DNA of 64,000 bases from Sebastes aleutianus (Eukaryota; Chordata; Actinopteri; Perciformes; Sebastidae). The notes under the pieces are model-generated. The model was not told the origin of the DNA. It did no database searches and worked only from the letters and a program-made list of their open reading frames with translations. Positions 43,571 to 55,984 of the stretch are shown one piece after another. How positions within the stretch are numbered: position 1 is the first letter of the stretch; each line of letters opens with the position of its first letter. The DNA lies in assembly GCA_916700875.1 (NCBI GenBank), contig CAKAKS010000066.1:7781743-7845742 (forward strand), given 5' to 3'. A program made the translations under genes and the position numbers.

Positions 43571-44020
43571 AAAATTTTTCTAGACGTTTCAGCAGACAGG
43601 ATGGCACGGATGATCAAGCCAACACGTTTCTGCCTTGTTAGCATTGTGACTCATACAGACCTCTATCAGCAAACAAACTTTACCTGCCCCAGAGCTTTCA
43701 AACAAATCTTTACTGTATTTACAACTGTCAACAGCCAGATGGCCCGCAGGGCCCACGGGCCGTGTTTTTTTTCTATTTCACGCGTACAGTGTGATCCCTC
43801 AGGTCGCGGCTGACGATCGGGCTGTACAGTGTGAGCAAATAAATCGGGAGCTTTGGTTTTAAATCACAAACAATCTACTCGTACAGTAAGAGTAGTAAGT
43901 ACACAACAACATTTCTAAAATCGTACAGTGTATGCCCCGCTTTAGTTTTAAATTACTCTTTAAGTATAGTAGGTGTGCATCCTCCTGATACCAAACCTGA
44001 TTGGCCAATGACGTGGTGAA
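43571..44020. other. Unassigned DNA
   Basis: No gene or repeat named. The string TACAGTGTG or TACAGTGTATG recurs at 43789, 43824 and 43924, which may reflect a degraded local duplication. Confidence 0.35.
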
Positions 44021-44176
44021 GGACCGAGTGATATGGAGAAAATCAAATATCACGATATTTTTGACCAAATACCGCAATATTGATATTGCGATGATATTGT
44101 GTGTATTATTCACAATATCATATTATATCATCATATTCACGATAACAATATAATATCCATATATTGCCCAGCCCTC
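44021..44176. mobile_element. Short hAT-like MITE, about 155 bp
   Basis: The left end GGACCGAGTGATATGGAGAA with AAATCAAATATCACGATATT and the right end ATATCCATATATTGCCCAGCC are the two ends of a widespread fish MITE of the GGGCTGGGCGATATGG type. The interior is made of ATATTGCGATGATATTG-like strings. The target duplication is not readable. Confidence 0.75.
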
Positions 44177-45430
44177 CACCAAAAATAATAAAACTCTAAA
44201 AAAAAGCTATTGTGTGAATGCAGGATAAATGCAGAATTACTGTATGAAGGAGCACTTGTGGTTCTGCTCTGCATCCTCTTCTCTCTGAAAGATTTGCCTT
44301 CCTCCTTCATTATTTCTCATCATTCCAACAAGTCAACACGCTTCCTGATCAATTTGCCCGTCTGCATCACTGGGCCGCTTGCTTTTTTTTTTTTTTTTTA
44401 CTGCTACACTTTTGTGAGTCCAATGTCGGTCGTGACACTGTTGGCGCTCGAGGCGAGCTCATGCAAACTTGCGCTGCAAAAATATTTTGTGCGTATCGAA
44501 ATCAATTTCAGAAGATGTGAGTCAAGCATGATAACATATTTGCTTCTGTCTGCGTCCGGTGTCACTCCTAGCCTGTTGTCCTCCAGGCAGCTGCCTATAT
44601 TTTTCTTTTTTTGCCAATCATCGTGTTTGTGTATGTCAGGCTGGATAAGAGTGTCAGCTGAGTGCCAGAATGTGTCATCTGTGGCACAGAGTGTTTGTTT
44701 ACGTGTACATTGAGAGAGAGGACGGAGTAGTTGTGCAGTAGATGGAGAGTCAAACCTCAGAGGCTGCGCTTAGTTTCTCACTCCGTCTCACATACACAGA
44801 CTCACTCACTGCAATCAGTCAAACAGTGTCAACTCCAACGTTTCTCTCCACTTTGTGAGTTCAGCTGCGTTTGTCTAATATTCTCCCAATAAACTGAGCT
44901 CACTCCCCAAGCAGGATTGTGTGTGACAGAGAGAGAGAGAGAGAGAGAGAGGTAGAAAAATAGCTGCAGATACAAGAACAGAAAAAAAACAGAGTTAGTT
45001 TCTGTGTTTTCTGCAGTTCTGTAAAAGTAGCAATCAGCCTGCATCGATTTCCCAGCATCCCCTTGTGGTTTAGCGCAAGCCAAATTAATGGCAGATTACA
45101 ACCCTTTAGCTCGTTTTCGCAACTTTCTTTTCCCCTTTCCTTCACAATCAAACATTTTCTTTTTTGCTTTCTCTTTTTATCTTTGTCCTCTAAACTACTT
45201 TCTTTCCTCGTCTCTATTTTAGTTGCCTTTTCACTTCTCTCTTTTTAACTACTGCAATCTACCTTTCCTCCTCCTTCCTTTTTTATAGTTTTACAAGATG
45301 AACCCTTGGTACCAAACTTCTGCCATAGCCAGGTGGAAAACAAGACTCGGTCAAAACCGAGTATATGTCTGGGCCGTGTCTGGTCAGTCTTTGAATTTGT
45401 AGCTTAATTGTTACACAAATAGTGAGTGGT
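44177..45430. other. Unassigned DNA with a (GA)n tract and pyrimidine-rich region
   Basis: (GA)n at about 44927-44952. About 45125-45250 is strongly T/C-rich. A 17-18 base T run lies at about 44383-44399 within a 167-codon open frame (44210-44713) that has no recognisable domain and is not called. Confidence 0.45.
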
Positions 45431-45935
45431 CATGTCTATAATGTTAACTCCAGCGGTACATGTCCACCAGGTCCGGTGAGGACACTAGGGGACGCGCTGC
45501 TCCACTCAACTGGCCGTACAAGCGGTGACGTATCCTATCGTTGAATGCACCTGATTGGTCCCTGGTTTTCTACTTGCCATTTCAAACAGGAATCAACATG
45601 GCGGCCTGCTCGTAAACTTCTTGTTATTCCGTCTAAACAATCCACCAAAATCTACTTCTGAAAGCATTTTAGGCGAGATATAGGCCATGCCACTGCTGAA
45701 TCTCGTTTCATTTTAGATCGCCTAGTTTCACAGCTTGGTCCAAGTTTCGTGAGCCAGATGCGTCGCGTTGGACGGGCTCATTTGCATAAAGGACTATTCC
45801 CGCCTTTTCATTTTGAAAGAGCAACAACCAATGAGAAAACTCCAACACTCCGTCGTTTAACTTCATCACTCAGTCAGTGACAGACTTTTGTGTTTGTAGG
45901 GCTGACCCTTTGAGGTCCAGTCGAGTTTGCCATAA
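45431..45935 (+). repeat. Interspersed repeat family B, longer copy
   Basis: CTTCTGAAAGCATTTTAGGC, GAGATATAGGCCATGCCACT, GCTGAATCTCGTTTCATTTT, AGATCGCCTAGTTTCACAGC and TTGGTCCAAGTTTCGTGAGC recur at 59825-59935. Downstream, TTTGTAGGGCTGACCCTTTG and GGTCCAG correspond to 60435-60470. The 45431-45650 part may be the 5' portion or flank. There is no coding frame. Confidence 0.7.
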
Positions 45936-46235
45936 TAAACACTAAACATTAAACAATGTGGCACAATTTAAATGTGATTTAATCTGGTTTAAATCTCTGT
46001 CTTTGTCTTTCTTTCCCCCCCAAAACTCTGCAGTATTAGTGCAATAGCTGGCGGGATGCACAATGTCAGTCCTTGTTTCCTCGTAAACATCTTTTCGAGC
46101 GCGTAAACATTTTTCTGAGTATTTTGTGGCAGAGCAGAGAGTGATTTTTCAGTGAAACCTTTCTACAAAGTTCTTGTGTGGGATTGGGTTATGAATCCAC
46201 ATGACAGGCCTGAGACAGAGCAAGGCCACTGTGCG
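45936..46235. other. Unassigned DNA
   Basis: No feature recognised in this 300-bp interval between the repeat and the TG cluster. Confidence 0.35.
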
Positions 46236-46710
46236 CACACACACACACACACAGACACACACACACACACACACATTCCCTTTCTTTCCCTCCCTGCCTG
46301 TGTCTTATACACACAGCATGTAGAAACCAGTAGCATTTTCCGCTGACAGAGCAATCTCCAACAAGAACAAGAACAACAATAACAATAGCTCTGGCTTTTC
46401 TGCAGCAGTAGAGGAGCACTGAGCACGGTACACCTTTGTGTGTGTGTGTAGGTGTGTGTGTGCGTGCGTGTGTGTCTTCTAGGGGACAGAAGAAAAATGG
46501 GCAAACAGAGACAATGGCAGGAAATACAATTTACATTGTGCTATCCTGCCTGGGTCCCTAGAGGGGTGCAACTGTAGGAACCGAGACATCTCCTGTGTGT
46601 ATAGGTGTGTGTGAGTGTGTGTGTGTGTGTGTGTGTAGAGGGTAGGAGAGCAATGGGATGACTACAGTGTGTGTGTGTGTATTGGATAGTGTGTATGTGT
46701 GTGCACGCAT
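46236..46710. repeat. Cluster of CA/TG microsatellites
   Basis: Separate runs at about 46236-46275 (CA), 46437-46475 (TG with CG steps), 46598-46637 (TG) and 46665-46705 (TG), separated by short unique DNA. Confidence 0.9.
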
Positions 46711-46798
46711 ATGCACAAAAGTGTGCATGTTTATGACATAAGGGGATACGAGCATGACATTACCGCAAATAACTTCTGCCCATCGCAAGAAACTTATC

Positions 46799-46982
<184 letters not shown>

Positions 46983-47044
46983 TATTGGCCGACAGCTTGT
47001 GTCACGTTGGAGAAATGGTTTCACTGGCTGCCTTTTTTGCAGAC

Positions 47045-47290
47045 TCTTGACTTCCCCCACTGGGTGTCTGTATCATACAGATGTCACCATTGTAGAAGTC
47101 CTTTGTTTTTACTGCACATCTGCTCAACTGTTAATGCTCTTTGGCTTGAGCCCCGTGAGGAGTCATCTAAAAAAAAAAGTTGTTTTCACCAGTTTAAACA
47201 ATTAAATAAACAGACAGTTCAGTGACACCACAACCACTGGGACATATCGTGGTTTGGGTCAAATAAGTACATTGTTAATATTAGGGAAAC
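47045..47290. other. Unassigned DNA
   Basis: No gene or repeat recognised. Confidence 0.35.
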
Positions 47291-47365
47291 ATTCAATTCA
47301 ATTCAATTCAATTTATTTTTATATAGCGTCAAATCATCTTATCTCGAGACAAACATCATGGTTTA
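47291..47365 (+). repeat. ATTCA run plus TATAGCGTCAAATCAT repeat fragment
   Basis: ATTCAATTCAATTCAATT leads into TATTTTTATATAGCGTCAAA and TCATCTTATCTCGAGAC, the same fish repeat as at 26735-26830. It is directly followed by a family A copy. Confidence 0.75.
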
Positions 47366-47389
47366 GGTTCAATTCATAGAGTGTATATA

Positions 47390-47743
47390 AGTAGTGGACA
47401 TAGTCACCCTAACCCATTGGTTTGTGGACTGCTGTTTTGAAGCCTTGAGTTTGGCATTTTGGCCGTCGCATCCCCTGCTTTATGGTCTATTTGACTCTAA
47501 ATGGGACCATAATTTACTAAATGAACATCATGCTGTATTGAAGAAGACTTGAAACTAGCGATTGAGACCATAAACTCATGTTTACAATGTTTACTGAGGT
47601 AATAAATCAAGTGAGAAGTAGGCTCATTTTCTCATAGACTTCTATACAATCAGACTTCTATTTGCAACCAGAGGAGTCGCCACCTGCTGGCTATTAGAAA
47701 GAATGTAGGTTTAAAGCACTGGCTTAACTTTTCAGACCCGGAG
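47390..47743 (+). repeat. Family A interspersed repeat with about 230-bp internal deletion
   Basis: It begins GTGTATATAAGTAGTGGACA, passes ACCCATTGGTTTGTGGACTG and TTTGGCATTTTGGCCGTCG, then jumps to CATCCCCTGCTTTATGGTC. The part corresponding to about 41016-41268 of the full copy is absent. From there it is nearly identical to the full copy through TTCAGACCCGGAG. Confidence 0.92.
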
Positions 47744-48010
47744 TGAACTTTAATACTTTAAGTTTAGGTGAGTGTTGTCTTCATGGTTACAGTGATAAAC
47801 AAAGAGCGGCCTCGTTTTGTTATGGTCTGATATTTTGTTGACCCATCCATCACCCTTTACTGCTCTGTAGTGCAGTCACCTGACTCCATCCTTTACTCCC
47901 GTCATAAGTTCCTCTAAAACTAAAGGACAGTGTACCTTGAAGTTGTGGCTCCTAAACTATAAAGTCGGATTCTTATTTGTTATTTTTACTTTTAATAGTC
48001 TGTATTTTAT
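47744..48010. other. Unassigned DNA
   Basis: No feature recognised. It may include the body of the retroposon whose tail follows. Confidence 0.3.
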
Positions 48011-48095
48011 CTCTGTTGCTGTAGTTTTTATTGTGAAGCACTTTGTAATGTCTGCTCTTGAATGAGTATGCTATAAAGATAAACCTTGCCTACTA
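48011..48095 (+). repeat. 3' tail of a fish retroposon
   Basis: TTATTGTGAAGCACTTTGTAA, then GAGTATGCTATAAAGATAAA and CCTTGCCTACTACT parallel the GTGAAGCACTTTGTAA...GCTATAAAATAAA form of fish LINE/SINE 3' ends, as at 4390-4510. Confidence 0.6.
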
Positions 48096-48520
48096 CTTAG
48101 TGACTATTTAGTTTGAGTTTTATAATTAACTGTAGTGAGTTGTTGCGGGTTGTCCTGTTGTTGGCTCCACTTATGTGACCCGTCATAAATGACACTTCTG
48201 CGGTCGCTCATACGCAGACATAAAAGTGCTGATTGGCCAGTTGTCTGTGCTGTCATCTCCAGCATTTCAACTCTCCCCATCTCAAATTGATGGACTGCAC
48301 CGTCTCCTCCATATTAATGCTGACTGACTGAGTACCTGCTCATTCAATCTTGGCCACTCTGGATTCCTGAGGACGGGAATAAAAAAAAAGTAAAATGTCC
48401 TCAGAACAGTTTTTGAATTGCAAGTCCGACTCGTTGTGAATGAAAAGTCAGATTCATTTGTCATTTTGGAGAGCTGTCATCACGTCTCCTCTGACAGGCT
48501 TTCAAGTGCAACTCTGAGTA

Positions 48521-48576
<56 letters not shown>

Positions 48577-48780
48577 TGAAGGAGTGTGTTGCTCATGAGT
48601 AAGACAGCTGCAAAACTGACAGCTGGAGTTTGTCTCTTTTACTCTCTGCAACAGAAGTATAAATGTAAAGTGCACACATGCAGTCTCATCAAAGCATACC
48701 GACAGTATATGATTGTACTGTATGTGTGCTTGTATCTGCAAACACTCCATCTGGTGTGTGTGTGTATGTGTATGTGTGTG

Positions 48781-48813
<33 letters not shown>

Positions 48814-49259
48814 CTGTGTGTGAGTGTGTAGAAGCCTAATGAAGGGGGAGAAAGTCTCAGAAGGATTTAGAAATCCACTTGGGAGCCTTAAAGAGACGGC
48901 TTGTTAGCTAAGTAACAATGCTTCACACACATACACACATGTGAGCAAGTTTTTGTGAAAAGTGAGACTCAATCTCTCTCTTCCTCTCTCTCTCTCTTTC
49001 TTTTGAAAATACATCCTATCTTAGCAAGATTTGCTCGTCTCTGTGAATTAAGCTCATATTAGCTCTTTGTCTCGCACTTTCTCACACATACATGCAGTAC
49101 TCATACACACTCCCTATGTCATTGTTTAGTTCAAACTCATCAACACTCACATTTATGCACACACAAACAAACATTGAAATTCCTTCACTTAGCTGTCTGA
49201 CAGCTTTACACTCATATTAAGCTCTATAAACAGATTCTGCATTCACATGTAGAATATGT
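48096..49259. other. Unassigned DNA with two TG microsatellites
   Basis: (TG)n at about 48523-48574 and a mixed TG/CG tract at about 48755-48832. CT-rich near 48970-49000. Otherwise no gene or repeat recognised. Confidence 0.6.
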
Positions 49260-49700
49260 AGACAACGGGACAAGATCTTGGTACTGGACGTGTTCTGGTT
49301 TCTGTTTGTAGTTCAAGTAGTATTGACCAATCACGTTCGAGCAAGCTTTGTTTGTTTGGATGTAGTTAAACAGTCTGTGCGGAGAGCAAAAGAGGCAGAA
49401 CTTATTGGTAGAAATACAATCTCAGAACCCGGCTATCGTCTAACGATGATTTCGCTTTTTATTGCTTTAAACTGTTAACTGGCTACTAGTGAAACAATCC
49501 GGTCGCACACGTCATCTCTCAATTCTAACTCCAGTTTCGCATCTCAAGTTGCTAATCGGACTGTAAACAATGAGTAGCGCACGGAAAAGGAAGTCTTGGT
49601 CCGGATATCCGCAGGCTACACCGGAACCTCAGAAATATACACTAGCCCCTAGAGGCTTATCTGTCGTCGGACCGATAGTCAATGGTTTCTGAGATTGCAC
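49260..49700 (+). repeat. Probable interspersed repeat, CpG-containing, class unknown
   Basis: Its composition is unlike its neighbours, with many CpGs (GACCAATCACGTTCGAGCAA, CAATCCGGTCGCACACGTCA, GTCGTCGGACCGATAG), and the wording resembles repeated fish sequence, but only one copy is in this window. It holds a 40-codon open frame (49570-49692) starting MSSARKRKSW. I would not call that a gene without evidence of expression. Confidence 0.4.
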
Positions 49701-51349
49701 TCATGTGCAGTTATTTTAAGAAAACAAGAGAAGCATTATAGAAAGAAGAGTGAAATAATGAAAATAATTATTTTGAGCAAATCCTTCTTGAGTTTAAAAC
49801 AAATAAAGAGAATTTGTCATTGTCTTATACTCAAAATCTGGAGATGCAGACAGTAGGTCCGCACATTGTCATGGAGGAACTATGAAAATCCAGTTGCTTC
49901 AGTGCCTATCTGCGGTAAACTTGGTGTAGACGTACTCCAGGTTGGCATTCTTGTGCTGATTAGCGTTGCAGCAAAAGCTGGGCTACCCTCCGGCGGCACC
50001 CCTGCTTCGTCAACACAGTGGTCTCATTGAACTGAATTAGGAGCCCATGTTTTGTTTATGTCAGTGCTATTATCAGTGTCACAAGGGGTTGAATCAGCGA
50101 CAAATTGAAAGCAGTGTGTGAAATTACAAAAAAAAAATGATAATAGAGCAGATCTCCATGCCATGTCATTCATTAATGTGAGAGGCCTTTATTAATAGCT
50201 GTCAGTAAAAGCCAGACTCAAGGAGTTGTGATTAAGAGGGTTGGTATGATAGGTCGTAGTGTGAGCAACACAGGAAACTTTTGAGATACTCCGGTATGTT
50301 AACTGCCTTTCCACCTAGGAACCTCTGTATAGTTTTAGTTCCTGGGCTGTAGTTCCTGTCCCGAGGTAGGACTTGAATACCAGGGAACTATAAGGGTGGA
50401 GTTGGCATCACAGTTGCTGATTGGTAAAACACACGCCTGCTGACTGCTGCAGTCATTCAGACTGTTAACAAGCAATGATTGCCACCATCAATATAAGGAC
50501 GAGGTATATATGTCCTATAATTTTATTGATGTTTTAATGAACCGATGTAGATAAAGTCCCTACAAATTTATAACGAAAAAACAAGAGTGGGTTTGCAAGA
50601 GACATTGACTGTTTCATTGTTTTTGCATTATAAAATAATTGAAAACACTCACTACTTTCCTCATTAGTATGGAGACCGATCTCTTACTATACCTATCAGT
50701 AGGTAATAAGCCGGTGTAAATAAATCCTCACATTGGTTTAGATGTCGTGAAAGCAAAACACGAATGCACCGAAGGAAGTTTCACATCATATTACTCGCTG
50801 ACTTTGTCACTAATAGTTCCTGCGACTGTTTGCCAAAAATATCAGTGTCTGTTTGAAAGTGTCCTGGATGTAAATTAGGTGGAATAAATTAAAAGGAGAA
50901 AAAGAGAGAGGGAGAGAGTGCAGTAAAATGAAAGGAGCAGATGGGAAAACATGTTGAGAGGAGGATGTGGGGACAAACAAGGAAATGAGGTGTTAAGCTG
51001 GGAAATCATTGACATCTCTGATTAGCATCATAATGAAACCTCACAAATAGGTATTTCATATTTTAGGCGAATGCTAAATTAATGAGTCCAGGGATAAGTG
51101 TGGTCAAGGTAGCACCTGCTCATTGTTTTACTGTTGATTAATATGAGATTTAAATATATTATAACTGTTTAAATATACTTGAAAGTGTTGGAATTGTGCC
51201 TAATGACATTTCAAGATTACATAATGTCTGATTAGTGATTACACTGCTGTAATTGATGTTAAATTGTCATTAGGGACAACTTTAATATGTCTGACAAGGT
51301 AAACTAATTCAAATTTTGACATTAGTTGCTGATAACCAGTATGTTGTGT
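49701..51349. other. Unassigned DNA with AT-rich candidate conserved segment
   Basis: About 50140-50250 and 50990-51300 are unique, low in simple repeats and contain many TAAT/ATTA strings. This look is common in conserved non-coding elements but proves nothing alone. About 50310-50420 (GGAACCTCTGTATAGTTTTA, CCCGAGGTAGGACTTGAATA) may be an old repeat. No gene. Confidence 0.4.
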
Positions 51350-51640
51350 CAGTGGTTACCAACCTTTTTACTTTGAGAGCCTTAAAAGTGAAGTAATGTA
51401 CTTATGACCCCTTGTCATAGGTGTTTGTTTAGTCATACCAAAGAGTGATGATTAATTTCAGATTTCCATGTTTCAATAGTTTCTAGAGGCTCGAAGAGAC
51501 AGAACTCTCCAGTAGTTCACAATAAATAGCCAAGATTATAGAAAAGTCATAAGAGGCTGTTTTTTTCACCATCTCTCCCACCTTGATAATTATCTCTTAA
51601 CCCCTCAAATGTATTTTTGACCCTGTGAAATGATACAAAA
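51350..51640 (+). mobile_element. hAT-like repeat fragment with CAGTGGTTACCAACC end
   Basis: The left end TCAGTGGTTACCAACCTTTT and the following CTTATGACCCCTTGTCATAG resemble the abundant CAGTGGTTCCCAACCTTTTT hAT family of vertebrates. The matching right end is not found. The extent is approximate. Confidence 0.55.
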
Positions 51641-51705
51641 GTTTAATGATATCTCACCCAGCCAGTGAAGGCACACTCTTTTAAGTAACCACATGGACTA
51701 CAAAT

Positions 51706-51850
51706 AGGGATACACTGATCCAACGTTTTCTCTCCGGATAATGATTCTGATATTCCGATAAACTCAGGTCCCGATCCAATACCATTGCTCTCTTTTTTCG
51801 TGGAACTCACCGGGATAAATAAGACAATATTATGCACCACCTATTGCTGA
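51706..51850 (+). mobile_element. hAT-like terminus (TAGGGATACACTGATCC type)
   Basis: TAGGGATACACTGATCCAAC, ATAATGATTCTGATATTCCG and AGGTCCCGATCCAATACC match the common fish terminus TAGGGATGCACCGATCCGAT with nested GATTCCGATA motifs. The opposite end is absent within the next 1 kb as far as I can see. Confidence 0.65.
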
Positions 51851-53679
51851 GGCACTAAAAACTGAGTTGGGTGGCCCAATGTGACCGTATTAAAGCCGTT
51901 TCTTACTAATGTGATGCGAAAATTCTGTGCAGGATTGTGGAAAATACGTATTTGAATTTTCCACAATGGCAACTATGCACACTGGGTCGATACAAATTAT
52001 TTGTGTTGCTGTGTTTCCATTTTCTGTTTCCTCCTAAGTAGTGCCATGTCCATTCCACACAACAAAGACCTATCCACACAGAGAATGTTTAAGGGGCTAA
52101 TGTTACGACACAATACATAAGCTAATCGTACCCAAATGTGATGCTAACGCTAGCTGTTGTGGTAATCAAGTCTGACGAGGTCACAAATATTACAGGATTT
52201 CTGGGAGATTTCGTTTTTAAAGTTTGAAAAAGTTAAGTCTTGCTGCCTCTTGGAGCCGAACAAAGTACGAAGGTGATATTGCAACTTAAAGATTGTTGAG
52301 ACTTCCCCAACATGGTGGCGTCTCCGTCGTAATGTTGATGACCTGACTGACTGACGGCTCCTCTAGATCAGCTGATTGTGTCTCTGTGTGATCCGTCTTC
52401 TGGTTCTGGCTGCCTGCAACTTTACTGGGTTAATTTATCCCCCTCTCTCTCTTTTTCCCCGCTACTGTCTCTCTCGCTTGTTTTCTTTCCACTGCCAGTC
52501 TTTTACTACTGTTCATAAAATTGGCCCAGATTGCTCCATGTATTTTTACCGGCTAGAGAGAGCCGGCGTATTGGCATTTGTGTATATTAGCTACCAGGCT
52601 ACAGTATAAATCTGTATTGATGATATGGCAGCCCCTATGGGACAAGGCGGATGAGAGCCAATCCTGGAGCCTATTGACTGGTGTGGAATTGCTTTTGTAA
52701 TATTGTTTGGGAAGACAGACGACTACGAGGGAAAGAAAAGAAAAAAAGAAACCAACTTACAGCCTAGGTGTGATTTTTTTCTTTTTTTGTTTCTTTTATT
52801 GTTGTAGCTTTCTTGGAAAAAAAGTGCTCAGAGGGGGTGAAGAGATGAGAAATAACAGAAAGAGAGGAGAAATAAGAGAACCGAATCAATAAAAAGAGAG
52901 AACGGGGGATGTAAATGTACGAGAAACAGAGGAGCTAGAAAGAGAAATGTGAACTAAAAGAGAGAAAGAACAAGTGACAGATATGAGGATAAAGGCTAGA
53001 ATCAGAAGGGAGACGTTAACAATATCCAGAGAAAAAGAAAAGTGAAAGCTGTAATTTCTTTGATGAGGGGTCTTGCATGACTGCACAAAAGAGAATAGAG
53101 TTTGGAGGAGAAAACCTTCTGTTTATGTGTGATGGTGTGTTTACTATTCGTCTGTCATTTTAGCGAGCGGCCGCAACACCCAGTAGGATTACTGCTGTTC
53201 TTCGCTCCTTCACAGGGAGATGGGAAATATGGTAATATCAACAGTTTCTGTGTTACATCCCAGTCAGTGGATGTCAGAGTCAGGCAGGGCCTATACTGTT
53301 GGAGTCTCACATTTGAACCCCATATTAGCTACGACCCACCAGCTCAACCGTCGCCATGTTGAGAGCCGTGCGGAGGCAATAGAAATGCTCACAATCTCTC
53401 ATTTAGCACCTTGAAAACCTTAAAATCTCTTTTTTCTCTTGATTTGTACACACATCTGACTGACTTGAGAGATTAACCTCCCCGTGACCTTCATGTCTTA
53501 AAGGTCTGTTTTTTTTCTCTATTTTCAAAATGCCATTTTCATCTCTGGTAACAGGAAGTGTAATTTTTTGTTTCGATGATTGTTTTTTCCTGTAACTGTC
53601 CATTACCTGGAAGGAAAGAAAAACCTCACTGAGGATGTATCCAGCTGTGATGATGATGGCCTCGAATTGTGATTTAAGA
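51851..53679. other. Unassigned DNA
   Basis: No gene. About 52320-52650 may be part of an old repeat. Purine-rich DNA at 52720-53060 produces Lys/Glu- or Phe/Ser-rich open frames on either strand. Confidence 0.4.
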
Positions 53680-53687
53680 CACACACA

Positions 53688-53720
<33 letters not shown>
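53680..53720. repeat. (CA)n microsatellite
   Basis: A CA run of about 40 bp with one GA interruption. Confidence 0.95.
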
Positions 53721-53722
<2 letters not shown>

Positions 53723-53813
53723 GACAGGAAATTATTGACGTTGCAGACTGGGACCAGATGCTAGGAAGACGTGCTGGGGTGAGTGTTTGCCATCATAGTG
53801 AGTTTGTGTTGCA

Positions 53814-53866
53814 GGGTGGTGGTGGTGGTGGTGGTGGTGGGGGGTGGGTGGGGACGGGGGGGGGGA
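53814..53866 (+). repeat. (GGT)n followed by G-runs; G-quadruplex candidate
   Basis: About nine GGT units are followed by GGGGGGTGGGTGGGG, ACG and a run of ten Gs. On the + strand this gives at least four close runs of three or more Gs with loops of 1-3 bases. Confidence 0.9.
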
Positions 53867-55984
53867 CAGCTTAATGAGGTTTTGTAAACCTGGGGAGCCA
53901 GGAAGGGATAAGGTGTGTGTGTGTAGGAGGTCCCTATATGCGGTAATATCACCTTAGACCATTTTCAGAGCTCTGTCTCTAACACACACACACACACACA
54001 CACAGGGAGACTTTCTCCTTAGATGCACAGCTAACAACAGCAGGATCACAGTAGGAAAACAGAACTGGGATCTGAAGCAGGAAGAGAGAACAGATGGAGG
54101 GAAGCACACACACACACAAAATAGCAGTCATTGATGGACACCGACAGACACACATTACAGAATATATGCACTCTCACACAGATGCCCTCGTCTACCCCCA
54201 AAACATATTATGTGTCACACACATAAACACACACACACACACACTGACCTTCTTCTGACTGCTTCGCTGCTCGCTGCCTTGTCACCGGCTTTAGCTGATA
54301 GCATCTTCCTTCTCGTGACTGTGTATTTGTGTGTGTGTGTGTGTTTACAACCTGCACACAGCTGTCATTGTGCAGGATACATCCCATAGTCTCTCCATAT
54401 GTGAGCTCACTGCCTCATAGTGTGTGACGAGGTGTGTAATGTGTCATGTTAAAATCATATACAGATGTTTATAGCCTCATTTTTTCTTGTGTTCTTGCTG
54501 GATTGCTGCTACGCTAAGAGGAAGCGTTTAGGTTTTTTTGGCTGTTTATTGTCTGCTAATAATGCGACTGAGACACACTTTTAGTGAGGGATTTTTTTAA
54601 TATATAAATCTAGTTGGACTGAATTCAAAAGTGTGAGCTGCAGAGTCGGTGTAGCAGCCGAGGTGTCCTTGAGAAAGTGACCTGAAAGGATTTTGAGAAA
54701 AATATATAATGCATTTTATCCTCTCCTTTTGTGGTTGTCGAACAATACTGCTCTCAATGAATAACTCTTGGAGTCAGCAATAAAAATACACAGAGCCATT
54801 CTTTGGCCCAAGTCTCTTGACCATCCGACCCAATTTGAGAATACCTACTTCAACATTAAATCTAGCATAATCTGCCGTATCAAGTGAGGTCATTTTGTCA
54901 TGAAAATAAGAGGTATTAATACAAAAAAAGTTCAAAACCAGTTGACTCAAATCAGAATAACACATATTGAAAGTAAGTGCCCTTTTCTTGTGACTTGATG
55001 AATACTTCTTTGCAGGCTATGAGCTTTTTCTAATAAATCAGATCAAACAACTCAAAAAGAGAAATTCTCACTCTCTCCTAAAATGTGGCCATGAGTCAGA
55101 CATCTTTGTGGGTGTCAAAATACAATTAAAATAAAACTAAGTATTATATTATTTAATATTAAAGAATAGATATAGATTGGTCCCGCTTTAAGGCTTTTGC
55201 CCTGGTGAAGACTTCCAGATCTCCCTGTGGCTGCCGGGTGACTGTCAGCAACCCACTGTAATGTCATCTGATATGAGAAAAATGGTTGATATAGAAATAA
55301 ATCAGGCCTTCATGTTTTTCATGATGGATAACCTAAAAATGTTCAAAACAAAAAATGTCAATGGAAAAAAATTGATGGCTTCAAAACGGTTAGTTTGAAT
55401 GTAGGGAAATATGTTGTCTGTATGCAGGCGACAGCAGTGATCATGTAGAACAGCGACAGTCAATTGGCACGGACTGGTTTTATCCTTTTTGGTGTACGTA
55501 GTTCTTTTGCGTCACCGTTTCATTTCTTTCCCTTCATTTGTCTTTCTGCCTGACTTTTTTCTCCCCCTCTCCCTCTGTGTCTCCCACCTCTCCCCATCTC
55601 ACGCTTGCCATCATATTCATCTGTGTTTGCCAACAGGGCATAGCTGAGCCTTCATAGCAATCCAGCTCATGTGTGTGTGTGTGCATGTCTATGATAATGT
55701 GCACACGCGATAATTGCATGTTTCCACTGTGTGATGCATGTGTGCGTCAGCGAATGACAATCAGAGAGTGTATTTGAAATCGTGTATGTTCGATTGTCTG
55801 CCAAAGCCACAGTACTGTGTGTGTGCGCTGTGTGTTTGTCAGATCCAACCTGGCCGGTCTTTAGGGTCCAGGCAATGCCAGTACCAAACCCGCTTCACAC
55901 GCTTTCTCATAATTCCCTACTCTCTGTCTCTCCAAATACACCGCCGCCTTTATCATCAGCTAAAACAAATAGCCTCGCGCTCCC
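53867..55984. other. Unassigned DNA with scattered CA/TG runs
   Basis: (CA)n at 53981-54004, 54227-54244 and (TG)n at 54330-54344. AT-rich DNA from 54770 to 55400 has no recognised repeat. Pyrimidine-rich at 55550-55600. No gene. Confidence 0.5.

Noticed and set aside
44210..44713. 167-codon + strand frame
   Set aside because: It includes a run of Phe from a 17-18 base T tract, has no domain and no homologue that I recognise.
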